From Bettongia penicillata ogilbyi (Eukaryota; Chordata; Mammalia; Diprotodontia; Potoroidae): a stretch of DNA of 64,000 nucleotides. The notes under the pieces were generated by a model that made no database searches, was not told the origin of the DNA, and was given only the letters and a program-made list of their open reading frames with translations. A program made the position numbers and the translations under genes. The stretch lies in contig JAJHZJ010000028.1 of NCBI GenBank assembly GCA_023548195.1, positions 824,001 through 888,000 of the forward strand, written 5' to 3'. Shown here piece by piece: positions 23,290-34,189 of this stretch (within the stretch, counting starts at the first letter, position 1; each line of letters begins with the position of its first letter).

Positions 23290-23635
23290 ATTTCACTATA
23301 TTCAATTATGTTTTCTTATAATTCTTTCTCCTTACAATGGTGAAGTCATTATCTATTCTTTCCTGATTCTACTTATTTCATTTTGCATCCATAAAAAGCT
23401 ACTTGTGCTTTTCCAAATTAATCATGTTCATTGTTTCTTACAATACAGCAACAGTACCACAATTTGTTGCCATTTTCCTTAAAGTGGGCATCTACTCTAT
23501 TTCCACAGACAACAATATTCTATTAAAAGTATTTTGATGCACTTGGGTGAGGCCTATCTTTTTATCATCAACTGTCATGTAATATCTGGGTAAAAGGATA
23601 TAATTTCTTTACTTCCTTTGCATCATTACAAAGAA
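23290..23635 (-). mobile_element. Old L1 3' region, antisense
   Basis: The plus strand shows the degraded complement of the L1 tail in order: 'acttatttcattttgcatcc', 'accacaatttgttgccattt', 'aagtgggcatctactctatt', then a 'gggtaaaaggatataatttc' block. Divergence is high. Confidence 0.55.
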
Positions 23636-23689
23636 ATGTGGTGAGTCATCAAACAAAAACTCTGCTACCTCACAGAGGGTATATGGAGT

Positions 23690-24195
23690 GTTCAGAGAGG
23701 ACTTGCATCTCTAATGTGAGGGTTTGCTGACCCCTTTTCAGGGCTCCTCATGCATCTTTAATGTGCATCTGTCACGCATTACTCCCTGTGTCTTCAAGAA
23801 GCTGTAGCATGTGCATCAGTCACATTCAGGTAAACAATCGTAGCAGATCAGCTAAACAAGGTTAAGGGTAACCAGCAGGCTTCAAACCTATCCATGAGTG
23901 AGTTAGGGGAATGTCTATCCAACAATGTAAAGACTTCCCCCAGCAGAATGGACAGATGAGGACAATGGCCATGAAGGTAGCTGAAGTAGATGCTATGCAG
24001 AGCTTAGAACTTGGTCAGACGTGGAAGATGCCAAGGTTATTCACTGCATCTTGGGCCATAGCCAGTCATCCTGACTTACTGGACTTCAGTGACTTAGGTA
24101 GAGAGGGTAAGATTGATGACTTTATTCAACTCTGCCTCACTTGAATTCATTTCACACACAAGTCAAGACACTACCCTGTGATGTCATCAAACCTC
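23690..24195 (+). mobile_element. RTE-tailed SINE, MAR4-like
   Basis: This copy starts near 'ggagtgttcagagaggactt'. It contains 'caagaagctgtagcatgtgc', 'ccagcaggcttcaaacctat', 'cttggtcagacgtggaagat' and 'cttcagtgacttaggtagag', all shared with the copies at 4385, 7228 and 33535. It abuts an L1 3' relic at its RTE-like tail. The 77-codon frame at 23911-24144 is SINE sequence. Confidence 0.7.
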
Positions 24196-24905
24196 TTTCA
24201 AAATAAAAATGAAAAACTGCCTCACATCCAGCAAACTGGCAAAGGTAATGAATAATAGATATACTCAATGTTGGAGGACATGTAGAAAGAAAGGCACACT
24301 GATGCACTGTCATTGGAGCTATTAATTTTTCCAACTATTCAACAGTGCAACTTGGAATGGTGTTCAATAGCCTTTGCCCAGAGTTTCCATTGCTTGGCCT
24401 CCAAAACTGTCATACACCTCCAAAGTGTCAAAGACGCAAAGAAAATAAAGTCCTCTATACACCCAAATAATCATAGGGGCACTCTTTGTAATTAAAATAA
24501 TACAAACTAGAAGCCTATCACTTGAGGAATGGGTAAACAACTTATACACAAGAATGAAACGGACTAACCCTCTGCCATAAGAAAGTGAATATAATGAATT
24601 CAGAAAAGTGTGGAAATATTTATACAATCCAATCGAGTTAAATAAACAGAGCCAGTAATATAATATACACAATAATTATAGCCATGAACACGAAAAGAAG
24701 AGCGAAAACAACAAATATTGAAACCACATACTATATAATTATAATGCCTAGCTTTTACCCTGACAAAAGATGTATGAGAATGTACCTCTCCCACTTCTTT
24801 TTTTCATAAGGAAAGACTGAGTTTGGAACATTACATATATTGTCTAAACTGAGTTTCAAATGTTGATTAGTTTTGGAGAATTATTTCTTTTTCCTCTTTC
24901 TACTT
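24196..24905 (+). mobile_element. Old L1 3' end, plus strand
   Basis: Order and content fit the L1 tail: 'ttggaggacatgtagaaaga', 'gcactgtcattggagctatt', 'ggcactctttgtaattaaaa' and 'gaggaatgggtaaacaactt'. It is very diverged. Frames on both strands at 24152-24794 are chance frames in it. Confidence 0.6.
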
Positions 24906-25087
24906 TTTTTCTTTAAATACAGGATAGCTGTCAGAGTGTGAAAGAGGGAGAAAGTGCATTAAGAAATGAAAATAATATGAAAAAATATTTAAATAACTTA
25001 AAAAATTTATTCCCTTTCTTCCATAGATTCAACTCATACACCACTTTTTTTTTCAGGTCCACAGATGTTATTGTCATCCACCTCAAT

Positions 25088-25120
25088 TTTACACACACAT
25101 ACACACACACACACACAGAG
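25088..25120. repeat. (AC)n microsatellite
   Basis: Short cacacatacacacacacac run. Confidence 0.9.
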
Positions 25121-25124
25121 TAGA

Positions 25125-25430
25125 TATCACATCATGCCTTTTGTATAGTAAGTGCGTAATAAATACTTGATGAAATTGAATAGAAGAAGTGAGAAAACTT
25201 GCATATGTGTGCAGGTTCCTCCATTTATCAATGTTCTGACATTGGGCAAGTCATTCAAAGGCTGAAAACTTCAGTTTTCTCAACTGTAAATTGGAGATAC
25301 TAAATTTTGTTCTGTGTAGCTTCTAGGTTTGAGGTTCAATCAAAGTAATCATTACCTCAAAGTGCTTTTAAAGATGCAAGTGCTATAGAAATATAAGAGA
25401 TTATATAATAATAAAAATAATAATTTTTAA
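25125..25430 (+). repeat. L2-type end followed by MIR relic
   Basis: 'tagtaagtgcgtaataaata' is the L2-type terminal motif. It is followed by a MIR copy with 'cattgggcaagtcattcaaa', 'ttctcaactgtaaattggag' and 'aagtgctatagaaatataag'. Confidence 0.6.
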
Positions 25431-26484
25431 TATTAATGTGTTGCACACAATGAAAAATGTTCAAAATATAGACATAATAGCGTGTGTATACGTGCAGACG
25501 TATTTAGAAGTGTGTATTTATACATACACAAACAGAACACTATGAGAGACATGCTATCCCCCAGACTATCCAGTCTGGTAGTAGAGCTATAGCAATGATT
25601 CTTTCAATGAACTGACTGAAGATGAGCTTATAGCCTAGTACTTTTACTCAACTACAAAAAGAAATCACTCTGTTTACCCATATAAAAGTCAATAAAATGT
25701 GAATTTTTAAAAAATAAAAAAAAGCATGGCATGTGAATTTCATTAAACAAGATGATAATGTTGATGATAGCAGCTTAAAATATTGTTGGCATTTGCTCCA
25801 GAACAATTTCACCCATGGCAGTAACTACGTGATTCCAAAATGGAAAAGGAAAAAGGAAAGCCATAATCCAAGTTATCAAGGCCTTTTTTTCCCTTAAGTA
25901 AGGAGCTTAGGAAGATCCACGTGAAAGCATAACAGGGACCTTTTTCTAGATTGCTGTCTGCAGACCCTAATAATACTTTCTTTATCACCTCATTCCTAAT
26001 CCTGGTTCTGAATTTTACAGAGAACTCTAGAAAGCATGTCGACACATCCTCTGGACTTCCTAGTCTCCACTACAACTATACAACAATCTTACAAGGATAA
26101 ATCTTTTCCTAGAGTCAGTGATGAGTAGAAAATTCAAGTTTTATTTCTTTATGTCCACAGAAGACCTCTGAGGCAGATACTAATTATTAAACAGGGGAAT
26201 GATGAAAAAAAGAAATGTGAAGAAACAGGCAGTTCAGTCGCTAAAGAGGAGAAAGAGCCCTATATAAAGAAGCACTCTGTCTTTTACCATAATGACCTAT
26301 TGTGAGAAAAAAATACACATTGCAACTAACCAGGATCACAAAATCACAGTTTTCAACTTGGAAAAGGTCTTAAATATTTGGGATTCCCTGTAATAAGAAA
26401 ATTCATTTGATAAGAACACAGTCATTCCATGTAGAAGACCAGTCAGCTTTAAAGTATAATCTTATGATCTTAGCTATATCCTAA
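25431..26484. other. No recognisable gene or repeat
   Basis: About 1 kb of AT-rich sequence. The 78-codon minus-strand frame at 25809-26045 resembles nothing I know and has no splice or promoter context. I see no RNA gene. Confidence 0.5.
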
Positions 26485-26669
26485 TATAGGTGGAGCAGTG
26501 GGGCCCCAGAAACTTACTGGTTTTGCAATCCTGGGCAAGTCATTAAACCCTACTCACACCAGGTCCTCATCTATAAAATGAGCTGGAGAAGGGAATGACA
26601 AAGTATGCCAGGGTCCTTGCAAGGAAACCTAAACGGGGCCACAGAGTCAGGGGATTGAAGCAATTGAAC

Positions 26670-26672
<3 letters not shown>
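26485..26672 (+). repeat. Mar1-type CORE-SINE
   Basis: 'ggtggagcagtggggcccca', 'aatcctgggcaagtcattaa', 'aaaatgagctggagaaggga' and 'acggggccacagagtcaggg' are the Mar1-type body and tail. The pyrimidine tract begins directly after its tail, suggesting the microsatellite grew from the SINE's 3' end. Confidence 0.8.
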
Positions 26673-26712
<40 letters not shown>

Positions 26713-26716
26713 CATC

Positions 26717-26752
<36 letters not shown>

Positions 26753-27306
26753 GCTCTCTCTTCTCTCTCTGTTTCTCTCTCTGTCTCTCTCTGTCTCTCT
26801 CTCTCTGTCTCTCTCTCTGTCTCTCTCTCTCTCTGTTTCTCTCTCTGTCTCTCTCTGTCTCTCTCTCTCTCTCTGTCTCTCTCTCTCTGTCTCTCTCTCT
26901 CTGTCTCTCTCTCTCTGTTTCTCTCTCTGTCTCTCTCTGTCTCTCTCTCTCCTCTGTCTCTCTCTCTCTCTGTTTCTCTGTCTCTCTCTCTCTGTCTCTC
27001 TCTCTCTGTCTCTCTCTCTGTTTCTCTCTCTCTCTGTCTCTCTCTCTCTGTTTCTCTCTCTCTGTTTCTCTCTCTCTGTCTCTCTCTCTCTGTCTCTGTC
27101 TCTCTCTCTCTCTGTCTCTCTCTCTCTCTGTTTCTCTCTCTGTCTCTCTCTCTGTCTCTCTCTCTCTCTCTGTTTCTCTCTCTCTCTCTGTCTCTCTCTC
27201 TCTCTGTCTCTGTCTCTCTCTCTCTCTCTCTCTCTGTCTCTATCTCTCTCTCTGTTTTTCTCTCTCTCTCTGTTTCTCTCTCTCTGTCTCTCTCTCTCTC
27301 TCTGTT

Positions 27307-27342
<36 letters not shown>

Positions 27343-27371
27343 GCATACATACACACACACACACACACACA
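26673..27371. repeat. ~650-bp polypyrimidine (TC)n tract with TA and AC ends
   Basis: Almost pure pyrimidine from 26673 to about 27317 on the plus strand. It is TCTC with frequent TGTC and TTTC interruptions in a quasi-periodic pattern, then (AT)n at 27318-27341 and (AC)n at 27351-27371. Because the repeat lacks stops in several frames, 264- and 260-codon frames appear on both strands. They are artefacts. Confidence 0.97.
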
Positions 27372-27429
27372 GAAATCTCATCTGCATAGAAAGTTCCTGG
27401 TAAAGAAATTCTGCACGCCTATTAATCAT

Positions 27430-27570
27430 TCACAACTTCACGGAATAAGAGAATTAGCGAACCAAGAGATTAGAGGACTTGCCCAAGATGATAATAAATA
27501 TGTGTCAGAGGCAGGGCATGAACTCAGATTTTCTTAATGCTGGGGTCAACTTTTAGCCGCTAACCATGCT
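27430..27570 (-). repeat. MIR-type SINE relic
   Basis: 'ttagaggacttgcccaagat' and 'gaggcagggcatgaactcag' form the reversed CORE-SINE body. From 27571 to 27800 I see nothing. Confidence 0.65.
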
Positions 27571-27799
27571 TTATCTAAGACAGATTTGTAGAAGAATAGA
27601 AATCAAAGATCTACTCGTATATATTCATATTATAAGATGATTCTATAATGAATTCCTTTAAATATGGAACTTATGCACATGAAAAATATAACCTTTTCTG
27701 CAATAATTTGGCTTAAAATCATTTTCAGGGACATCACTTCCCAAAGAAAGCTTATTCCAAACACTTCTCCTTCCCTTAGGAAACTAGTTTGACTCTTGG

Positions 27800-27925
27800 T
27801 ACTTAATTATATATTGTGTATTTATCTATATATACATATATATATGTATGTACATATATATGCATGTGTGTATATGTATACATTTGTATTTAATTTTATA
27901 CATATATTTGTATATATGTGTGTGT
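27800..27925. repeat. TATATG/TATATA low-complexity tract
   Basis: Alternating TA/TG run. Confidence 0.85.
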
Positions 27926-27929
27926 GTTC

Positions 27930-28082
27930 ATAAGTTTAGAGCTGGAAGAGAGCTTACGTGCCATTTTGTTCTGCACACAACAGAATGCATACTCTTAAAG
28001 GCAGGGATTACTTAGGTTTTACATTTTGTATCTCTGACAACCAGCACATAGTTGATACTTAATAAATACTGTGTGGAATGAG
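27930..28082 (+). repeat. L2-type 3' end relic
   Basis: 'actcttaaaggcagggatta', 'tttgtatctctgacaaccag' and 'ttgatacttaataaatactg' follow the L2-type terminal order. Confidence 0.65.
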
Positions 28083-28144
28083 ATATAAATTAAATGTTTC
28101 TGTAGTGAATATTGAATCAGTATCAGTGAAAATATCACATTCAT

Positions 28145-28280
28145 ACAGGGCTTTTTGTGTGTGTGTAATATAAATATATATATAAAATGTATGTGTATGT
28201 ATATGTACACACATATACATGCATACATATAGACATGTGTACACGCATACATGTGTATGTGTGTATATACATATATATTC
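28145..28280. repeat. TG/TA/CATA compound microsatellite
   Basis: Mixed (TG)n, (TA)n, and CATA-rich blocks. The minus-strand frames at 28019-28282 are its translation. Confidence 0.9.
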
Positions 28281-28309
28281 AAATATACTGACCTTTCTTT
28301 ATGAAATAG

Positions 28310-29343
28310 ACCTTGAAAAAGAACAAATTAAAAGTCCCCAATTAAGCAACAAATTGGAAATCTTGAAAATCAAGGGAAAGATGAATAATTGAAAGAAAAC
28401 CATTGAACTAATAAATAAAACCAATAGCTGGTTTCTTAAAAATACTCACACACACACAAACACACACACACACACACATACACCACTAGTTAACTGGATT
28501 AAAAAAAAGAAGAAAACCAATTTGCCAGTATCAAAAATGAGAGGGTGAAATCACCACCAATATAAAAGGAACTTAAAGCAATAATTAGGCACTATTTTGC
28601 CTAATTGTATGCCAATAAATGTGACAATCTAAGTGAAAAGGGTGAATATTTACAAAAATATGAACTGTTCAGATTAACAGAAAATAGAATATTTAAATAA
28701 CCTCATCTTAGAGAGAGAAATTGAACAAGCCACTAATGAACTCCCTAAGAAAAAATCTCCAGAGTCAGATGTATTCACAATTGAATTCCATCAAACATTT
28801 TAAAAACAATTAAATCCAATACTATACAAACTATTTAGGAAAATAGGCAAAGAAAGGATCCTATATTCCTTTTTACAACATAAATTTAGTGTTGAAAACT
28901 AAATCAGGAAGATCCAAAACAGAGAAAGAAAACAATGGACATATTCCCCTAATGAATATTGATGCAAAAAAAAATTTTTTTAAGATACTATTATTCCAGT
29001 GTGTAACAAGGATCATATACTATAAGTAGGTGGGATTTGTACCAGGAGAGCAAGGCTAGTTCAACATTAATAAAACTATCAGCATAATTGATTATATCAA
29101 TAATAAAGATTCCGACAAAACTTTTGACAAAACACAACACTCATTCTTACTAAAAATACTAGAGAGCATAGGTATAAATGGAGTTTTCCTTAAAATGATA
29201 AGAAGTATCTATTTAAAAACATGAGCAAACATTATCTGTAATGGGAATTGTCTAAAAATCTTCCTACTAAGATTGGGGTGGAGCAAGGATGCCCATTATA
29301 ACTACTATTATTCCATTTTGTACTATATATGTCAGGTATAGCA
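28310..29343 (+). mobile_element. L1 ORF2 relic, segment 1 (RT N-terminal part)
   Basis: It starts in ORF2 at 'agaacaaattaaaagtcccc' and continues through 'aacaagccactaatgaactc' and 'ggatttgtaccaggagagca' to 'aaggatgcccattataacta'. Stops and frameshifts are numerous. An (AC)n run has grown inside it at 28446-28482. It is interrupted at 29343 by an RTE insertion and continues at 29699. Confidence 0.85.
29326..29343. repeat. Target-site duplication, left copy (RTE insertion)
   Basis: tatatgtcaggtatagca. The right copy, 29699-29716, is tatatgttagctatagca, 16 of 18 identical. Both fit the surrounding L1 ORF2 sequence, so the pre-insertion L1 was continuous. Confidence 0.85.
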
Positions 29344-29698
29344 GAAGAAAGGATACAAGGACACTCTCAAGGTGTCTCTTAAGAACTTTGGATTTGACTG
29401 TGCAATATGGGAGACACTGGCACAGGACCGCTCAGCATGCTGTGCCCACATCAGAAAGGGAGCTGTGCTCTTTGAACAAAGCAGAATGGAGACAGCACAA
29501 AGTAAACACAGGATCCACAAATTTGGGACATCCAGCCCAAATATTCACATGGACTACCTGTGCCCAACCTGTGGTAGAGCATTTTGAGCTCGTATCGGTC
29601 TGATCAGCCATCATAGTCAGACACAATGAAATTTCATTTTATCAGGGTGATGTCATTTTGGTCCTCTTCGAAGATAAAAGACAACAACCAACCAACTC
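29344..29698 (+). mobile_element. RTE-clade LINE 3' end inserted into L1
   Basis: A 5'-truncated copy (~355 bp) of an RTE-type LINE. The frame from 29372 to 29587 encodes the polyprotein C-terminus, with ..WETLAQDRSACCAHIRKGA.. and the start of a zinc finger, CPTCGRAF. The codon after F is TGA where CGA (Arg) would fit, a change expected from CpG decay. Downstream, ARIGLISHHSQT completes the finger out of context. The 3' UTR has 'gatgtcattttggtcctctt' and ends in an acaacaacc-type tail. It is flanked by 18-bp direct repeats (29326-29343 and 29699-29716, two mismatches). Confidence 0.85.
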
Positions 29699-30806
29699 TA
29701 TATGTTAGCTATAGCAATCAGAGAAGCAAAATAAATTAAGGAATTAAAATAAGTAATGAGGAAACAAATTATTACTCTTTGAAAATGATATGATAGTATA
29801 CTTGGAGGTATACTTAGAGTTCATCCTAAAGAATCAACTAAAAAACTAGTTGAAATAATTAATAACTTTAGTAAAGTTTCAGGATATAAAATAAACACAC
29901 TAACATCATCAGCATTTCTACATTACCAACAACGTCCAGTAGCAAAAACTGGAAAAGGAAATTCCATTTAAAATAACTATAAACAATATAAAATACCTGG
30001 GGTTCTATCTGCCAAGATAAACTCCAAAAACTTTAAAAACACATAAAAACTCTTTTCTCACAAATGAAATCAGATATAAACAACTGGAAAGATATCAGTT
30101 TCACATGGATAGGCTAAACCAATATAATAAAAGATGAAGATTCCACCTAAATTAATTTATTTATTACATACCATGTAATCAAACTACCAAAAATTATTTT
30201 ATAGAGCTAGAAAAATAATTAAAAATAAAAAAAAAACAAAAATTCATCTGGAAGAATAAATAATAAGAAATATCAAAAAAGCAATTCTATCAAAGGCATT
30301 AATGGAAAAAATGTGAAGGAAAGTGACCTAGCCATGCCATACCTCAAACTGTATTATAAAGCATTAATCTTCAAGATTATGGTACTGGCTAAGAAACAGA
30401 GTGGTGGATCTAGATTAAGTACACCAGACTCAGTAGCAAATGACGATAGTAATCACGATCCAAGCTTTTGGTACAAGAATTCCCTATCTGAAAGAAACCC
30501 CTGGATAAACTGAAAAACAGTATTTCAAATACTAGGTACATACCAACATACTACATCATATCCCAAAATAAGATTAAAATGGGCAGATGATTTGAAAATA
30601 AAGGATGATACCATAAACAAATTAGGAGAGCAAGGAGTAGTTTACCTGCTAGTTCTATGGAGAAAGGAAGAATTTATGACAAAACATGAGATAGAGAGCA
30701 TTACTAGATATAAAATGAACAATTTTGATTATGTCATGTTTAAAAGATTTTAAAAAAACAAAGCCAGTGTAAGAATGATTAGAAGGAAAGCTGAAATTTG
30801 TGACAC
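29699..30806 (+). mobile_element. L1 ORF2 relic, segment 2 (RT catalytic to C-terminal part)
   Basis: This continues the L1 after the RTE insertion. The reverse-transcriptase FADD box reads FEND here (codons 29778-29789), so the first catalytic aspartate is Asn. Later ORF2 landmarks: 'agtgacctagccatgccata' and 'tatggtactggctaagaaac'. The 66-codon frame at 30313-30513 is part of this dead ORF2. Confidence 0.85.
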
Positions 30807-31562
30807 TTTATTTAGGTACAATGCATATTTTATTGGTCGTCTTTTCTTTCTTTACATGAATGTCACTTCCAAATGATTCTCCCCCTTCCAACAGAACTCT
30901 CTTTTAACAAATAAGTACAACCAATCAAAACAAACAAATCAATTCACCAGTCATATCTGAAAATAGATGTCTCATTCCACACCCATAGTTCGCCATCCTT
31001 CTGCTAATAGGTGGGAGGCATGTACTAGAAAATATATATAGTCCCCTTTTCCTCTTGAGTTCCCACTTTTTATTCTCATCTCTTCTTGGATGAAATTCAT
31101 GAAAGCTATTCTTTTTTTTCCCTTGTTGTTTTAATTCCCCTGTTGCTTTAATCAAATGTTCTAACTTTAAAATTCTATTATTGAAACCATTTCTGAAGGA
31201 ATCACTTTCTAAGGCAATTTGCACATACTTAGGACAACCTCAGCTAAGTAAATAGTAGTCTTTGATAAGTAGATTTATTTCACAGAACCTGAGAAAAGGA
31301 GTTAAGAATGTCTTGTTTCAAAGAGAAAAATTAAATTAAAATACGTGGATGCAAAACATTAAACTGTGGTGATCCCTGATCTCTTTGATGTGGACACATT
31401 TTGTACTGCTCACATCACATCGCATCCACACCTATTGACCCTTTGTCATCATCCATATCGTTTCATGAATGATCCACATGAAATGCTCCAGTCAATATAA
31501 GGGAGGGCCAGAATCTGGAGGTACCAAAGCCAAGTGTGTTAGGCTGTTCTCTAGAGGCAGTG
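30807..31562. mobile_element. Unidentified ~756-bp insertion in L1
   Basis: This unique segment separates two collinear L1 parts and is bounded by an 8-bp direct repeat, tgtgacac (30799-30806 and 31563-31570). It has no terminal inverted repeats or LTR ends that I can see, and no poly(A)/poly(T). Read on the minus strand its end has AATAAA-like motifs (complement of 'tttattta' at 30806-30813 and 'ttttattg' near 30830). A truncated retrocopy or unknown element are both possible. The 99-codon minus-strand frame at 30925-31224 is unrecognised. Confidence 0.6.
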
Positions 31563-32585
31563 TGTGACACAAGTTTTACAGCAAATGTATCTGATAAAAG
31601 GTTTCAGTTCTCAAATATATAGAGAACTGATTTGAATGGACTGTTTTTAGAAGAAGAAATCAAAGCTATATAGTCATATGAGGAAAAAACCTAAATCACT
31701 ATTGATTAGAGAAATGTATATTAAAACCATTCTGAAATACTACCACATACTTCTCAGATTGTCTAATATGACAGAAAAGGAAAATAATAAATGTTTGAGG
31801 GGATGTGGAGAAATTATGACACTCATCCACTGTTGGTGGAGTTGTGAACTGATCCAACCAACTTATCCAATTGCTCTGGAGAGCAATTTGGAGTTATGTC
31901 CAATGGACTATAAAACTGCATTTGCTTTAATCCAGCAATACCACTATTAGGTCTATATTCCAAAAAAATATAAAGGGGGGTCAGGGGAGAGCCTATTTGT
32001 ACAAAAATCTTATTGTGATAGCTAAGAATTGGAAATTAAAGGGATACTCATTAATTGGGGAATGGCTAAACATGTTCTGGTACAGGTTTGCAATGGAATA
32101 TTACTGTGAAATGATGTGCAGGCTGATTTCAGAAAAATCTGGAAAGACTCACATGAACTGATGAATAATGAAGTGATCAGAACCAGTAGAACAATGCACA
32201 CAGTAAAAGCAATTCCAGATGATGATCAACAGTGAATGATTTAGCTATCCTTAGTGATACAGTGATCTAAGACAATTACAAAGGACTCACAATATTGGCC
32301 TTTAGAGAAAGAACTGATTCAGTCTGATTGAAGATCAAAGCATACCATTTTTCATTTTCTGAATTTTTTTAAGATTATTTTTCCTTTGGGTCTATGTTTT
32401 AGTTCACCACAAGACTAATATGCTAATATGTTTTGGATGACAATATTTATAACCTATATCAAATAATTACCATCTCAAGGAGAGAAGGTGAAAAAGAAAA
32501 AAATTGGAATTCAACTTTTTAAATGAATGTTAAAAATTGCTTTTACCTGTAATTGGGGAAAAATAATATATTATTAAAAATAAAT
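31563..32585 (+). mobile_element. L1 3' end, segment 3
   Basis: It resumes with 'aaatgtatctgataaaaggt', then 'atgtggagaaattatgacac', 'ccactgttggtggagttgtg' and 'ctctggagagcaatttggag', and ends in an A/T-rich tail at 32560-32585. Together with 28310-29343 and 29699-30806 this is one L1 copy. The 90-codon frame at 31678-31950 is a relic frame. Confidence 0.85.
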
Positions 32586-32704
32586 AAAATAGACCTTTCA
32601 TATTAATATAACTTCTGATCCAAGTTCTAATATGGATTATTTCTAGTAATGATAATACTAGATGCTAGGCTATTCAAATCCATGAAGTTGTCCTCCCTTT
32701 TCTT

Positions 32705-32972
32705 AGCTTTCTGTTGCTCAGTCATTTCAGTCATGTCCAATTCTTCATAATCCCCTTTTGGATTTTCTTTGCAGAGATACTAGAGTGGTTTGCCACTTTC
32801 TTCTCCAGCTCATTTCACAGATGAGGAATTGAAGTAAGCAAGGTTAAGTGACTTGCCCAGGGTCACACAGCTAATAAATATCTTAGGCCAGATCTGAATT
32901 TAGGAAGATGAGTCTTCCTGGCTCCAAGCCCAGTACTCAATTTTATACTGTGCCTCCTAGCTGCCCCCTTGT
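32705..32972 (-). repeat. Mar1-type CORE-SINE
   Basis: A nearly complete minus-strand copy: 'cagtcatttcagtcatgtcc' (reversed 'gtcagacatgactgaa' tail), 'ggttaagtgacttgcccagg', 'gtcacacagctaataaatat' and 'cctcctagctgccccc' at the 5' end. Confidence 0.85.
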
Positions 32973-33104
32973 GCTTAGCAGCACTCTCTTATAGTGAGAT
33001 TGCCCTAAGTATAGGAGACAGAGAAACTACATGCATGTAAAAACAAAGATCTTCAGAAAACACACAGTTAAAGGAATCCTTTATAGGTATGGCTTAGCTA
33101 CTGA

Positions 33105-33460
33105 TTCAGAATCAAAGAATGTAAGAACTGGAAAAAACTTTAGAGATTATCTAATCCAACCTTTCCAGTTTATACATAAGGAAACTGAAATGTGCAGTAA
33201 TTAAATGACTTGCCTGGATTCAAGCAAGATCTACCCCATGAATATGGATCTTCTGACCCAGAGAACATTGATACTTGATTATATTACACTATCTCACATG
33301 GCCACCCACCCTTTTATTCCCTGGATAAAGGAAACTGAAGGATGAAGTTAAAGAATTTACCTAATGTCACATAATTACTAAGTAACAGAGCTGGGATAGG
33401 AACTCAGGTCTTCTGACTTATAGTCCATTGTTTTTGCCACCATACCACAATGCTTCTACT
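33105..33460 (-). repeat. Two MIR-type relics in series, minus strand
   Basis: First: 'aaggaaactgaaatgtgcag', 'ttaaatgacttgcctggatt'. Second (from about 33310): 'aatttacctaatgtcacata' and 'gataggaactcaggtcttct'. Confidence 0.6.
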
Positions 33461-33534
33461 AACACGATTATCTTCTTTTATCCACCCAATCAGAAGTGTT
33501 CCCGTCTATCTCAAATAGCTTCTACACTGCTGCA

Positions 33535-34025
33535 GTCACCTTTATGGTCATTGATGTATGGGGTGTTCAGGGAGAACTACCACCTCTGGTTTGAGGGTTA
33601 ATCATCCACTTTTGGTGTCTTTCACCCCACTCTCACCTGTGAATTCAAGAAGCTGTGGCATGTGTAGTGATCATACCCCAGTAAACCATCTCAACAAAAC
33701 CAGGCTGAGCAAAACCAACAGGCTTCAAATCCATTGGATGTCTATCCAAGCACGTGAAGACTTCTCCAGGCAGAGTGGGAGGATCAGAACCATTTGTTCC
33801 AAAGGCCATAAAAGTGGCTGATGCAGGTGCTGTGGAGTGCTTACAGCTTGGTCAGACATGGAAGATGTCAAGGTCATCTCCTGCATTCTGGGGATTCCAG
33901 TCATCCTGACTTTTGTCTTAACACTCGACTTTGATGCCCCAGGAAGAGACAGACTGATGACTGTGCAACTCCACCTCACAAATACAATTTATATGTAAGT
34001 CAAGACATCACTTGTTGATGTCTCT
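33535..34025 (+). mobile_element. RTE-tailed SINE, MAR4-like
   Basis: The best-preserved copy here, with 'tatggggtgttcagggagaa', 'aaccaacaggcttcaaatcc', 'ggagtgcttacagcttggtc' and 'gtcaagacatcacttgttga'. The frames at 33558-33821 and 33725-33979 are SINE sequence. Confidence 0.7.
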
Positions 34026-34189
34026 CTGTAAACAGGGGATGAACAACTGATCAGCTGTTAGTCCATGTGCCTCTTAAAGTTAAATTTTGCTTTATTTTAC
34101 TGGGACTTTGGCCTCCATATTAAGGAACAGTTTCAACTGTATTTTCACTCTGACATAATCCTTTTCAACAGAAGCATCCCTGTACGTGT

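Noticed and set aside
26595..27429. 264- and 260-codon open frames on opposite strands
   Set aside because: Both are translations of the TC/GA microsatellite (Ser-Leu and Arg-Glu repeats). No codon-level or domain evidence.
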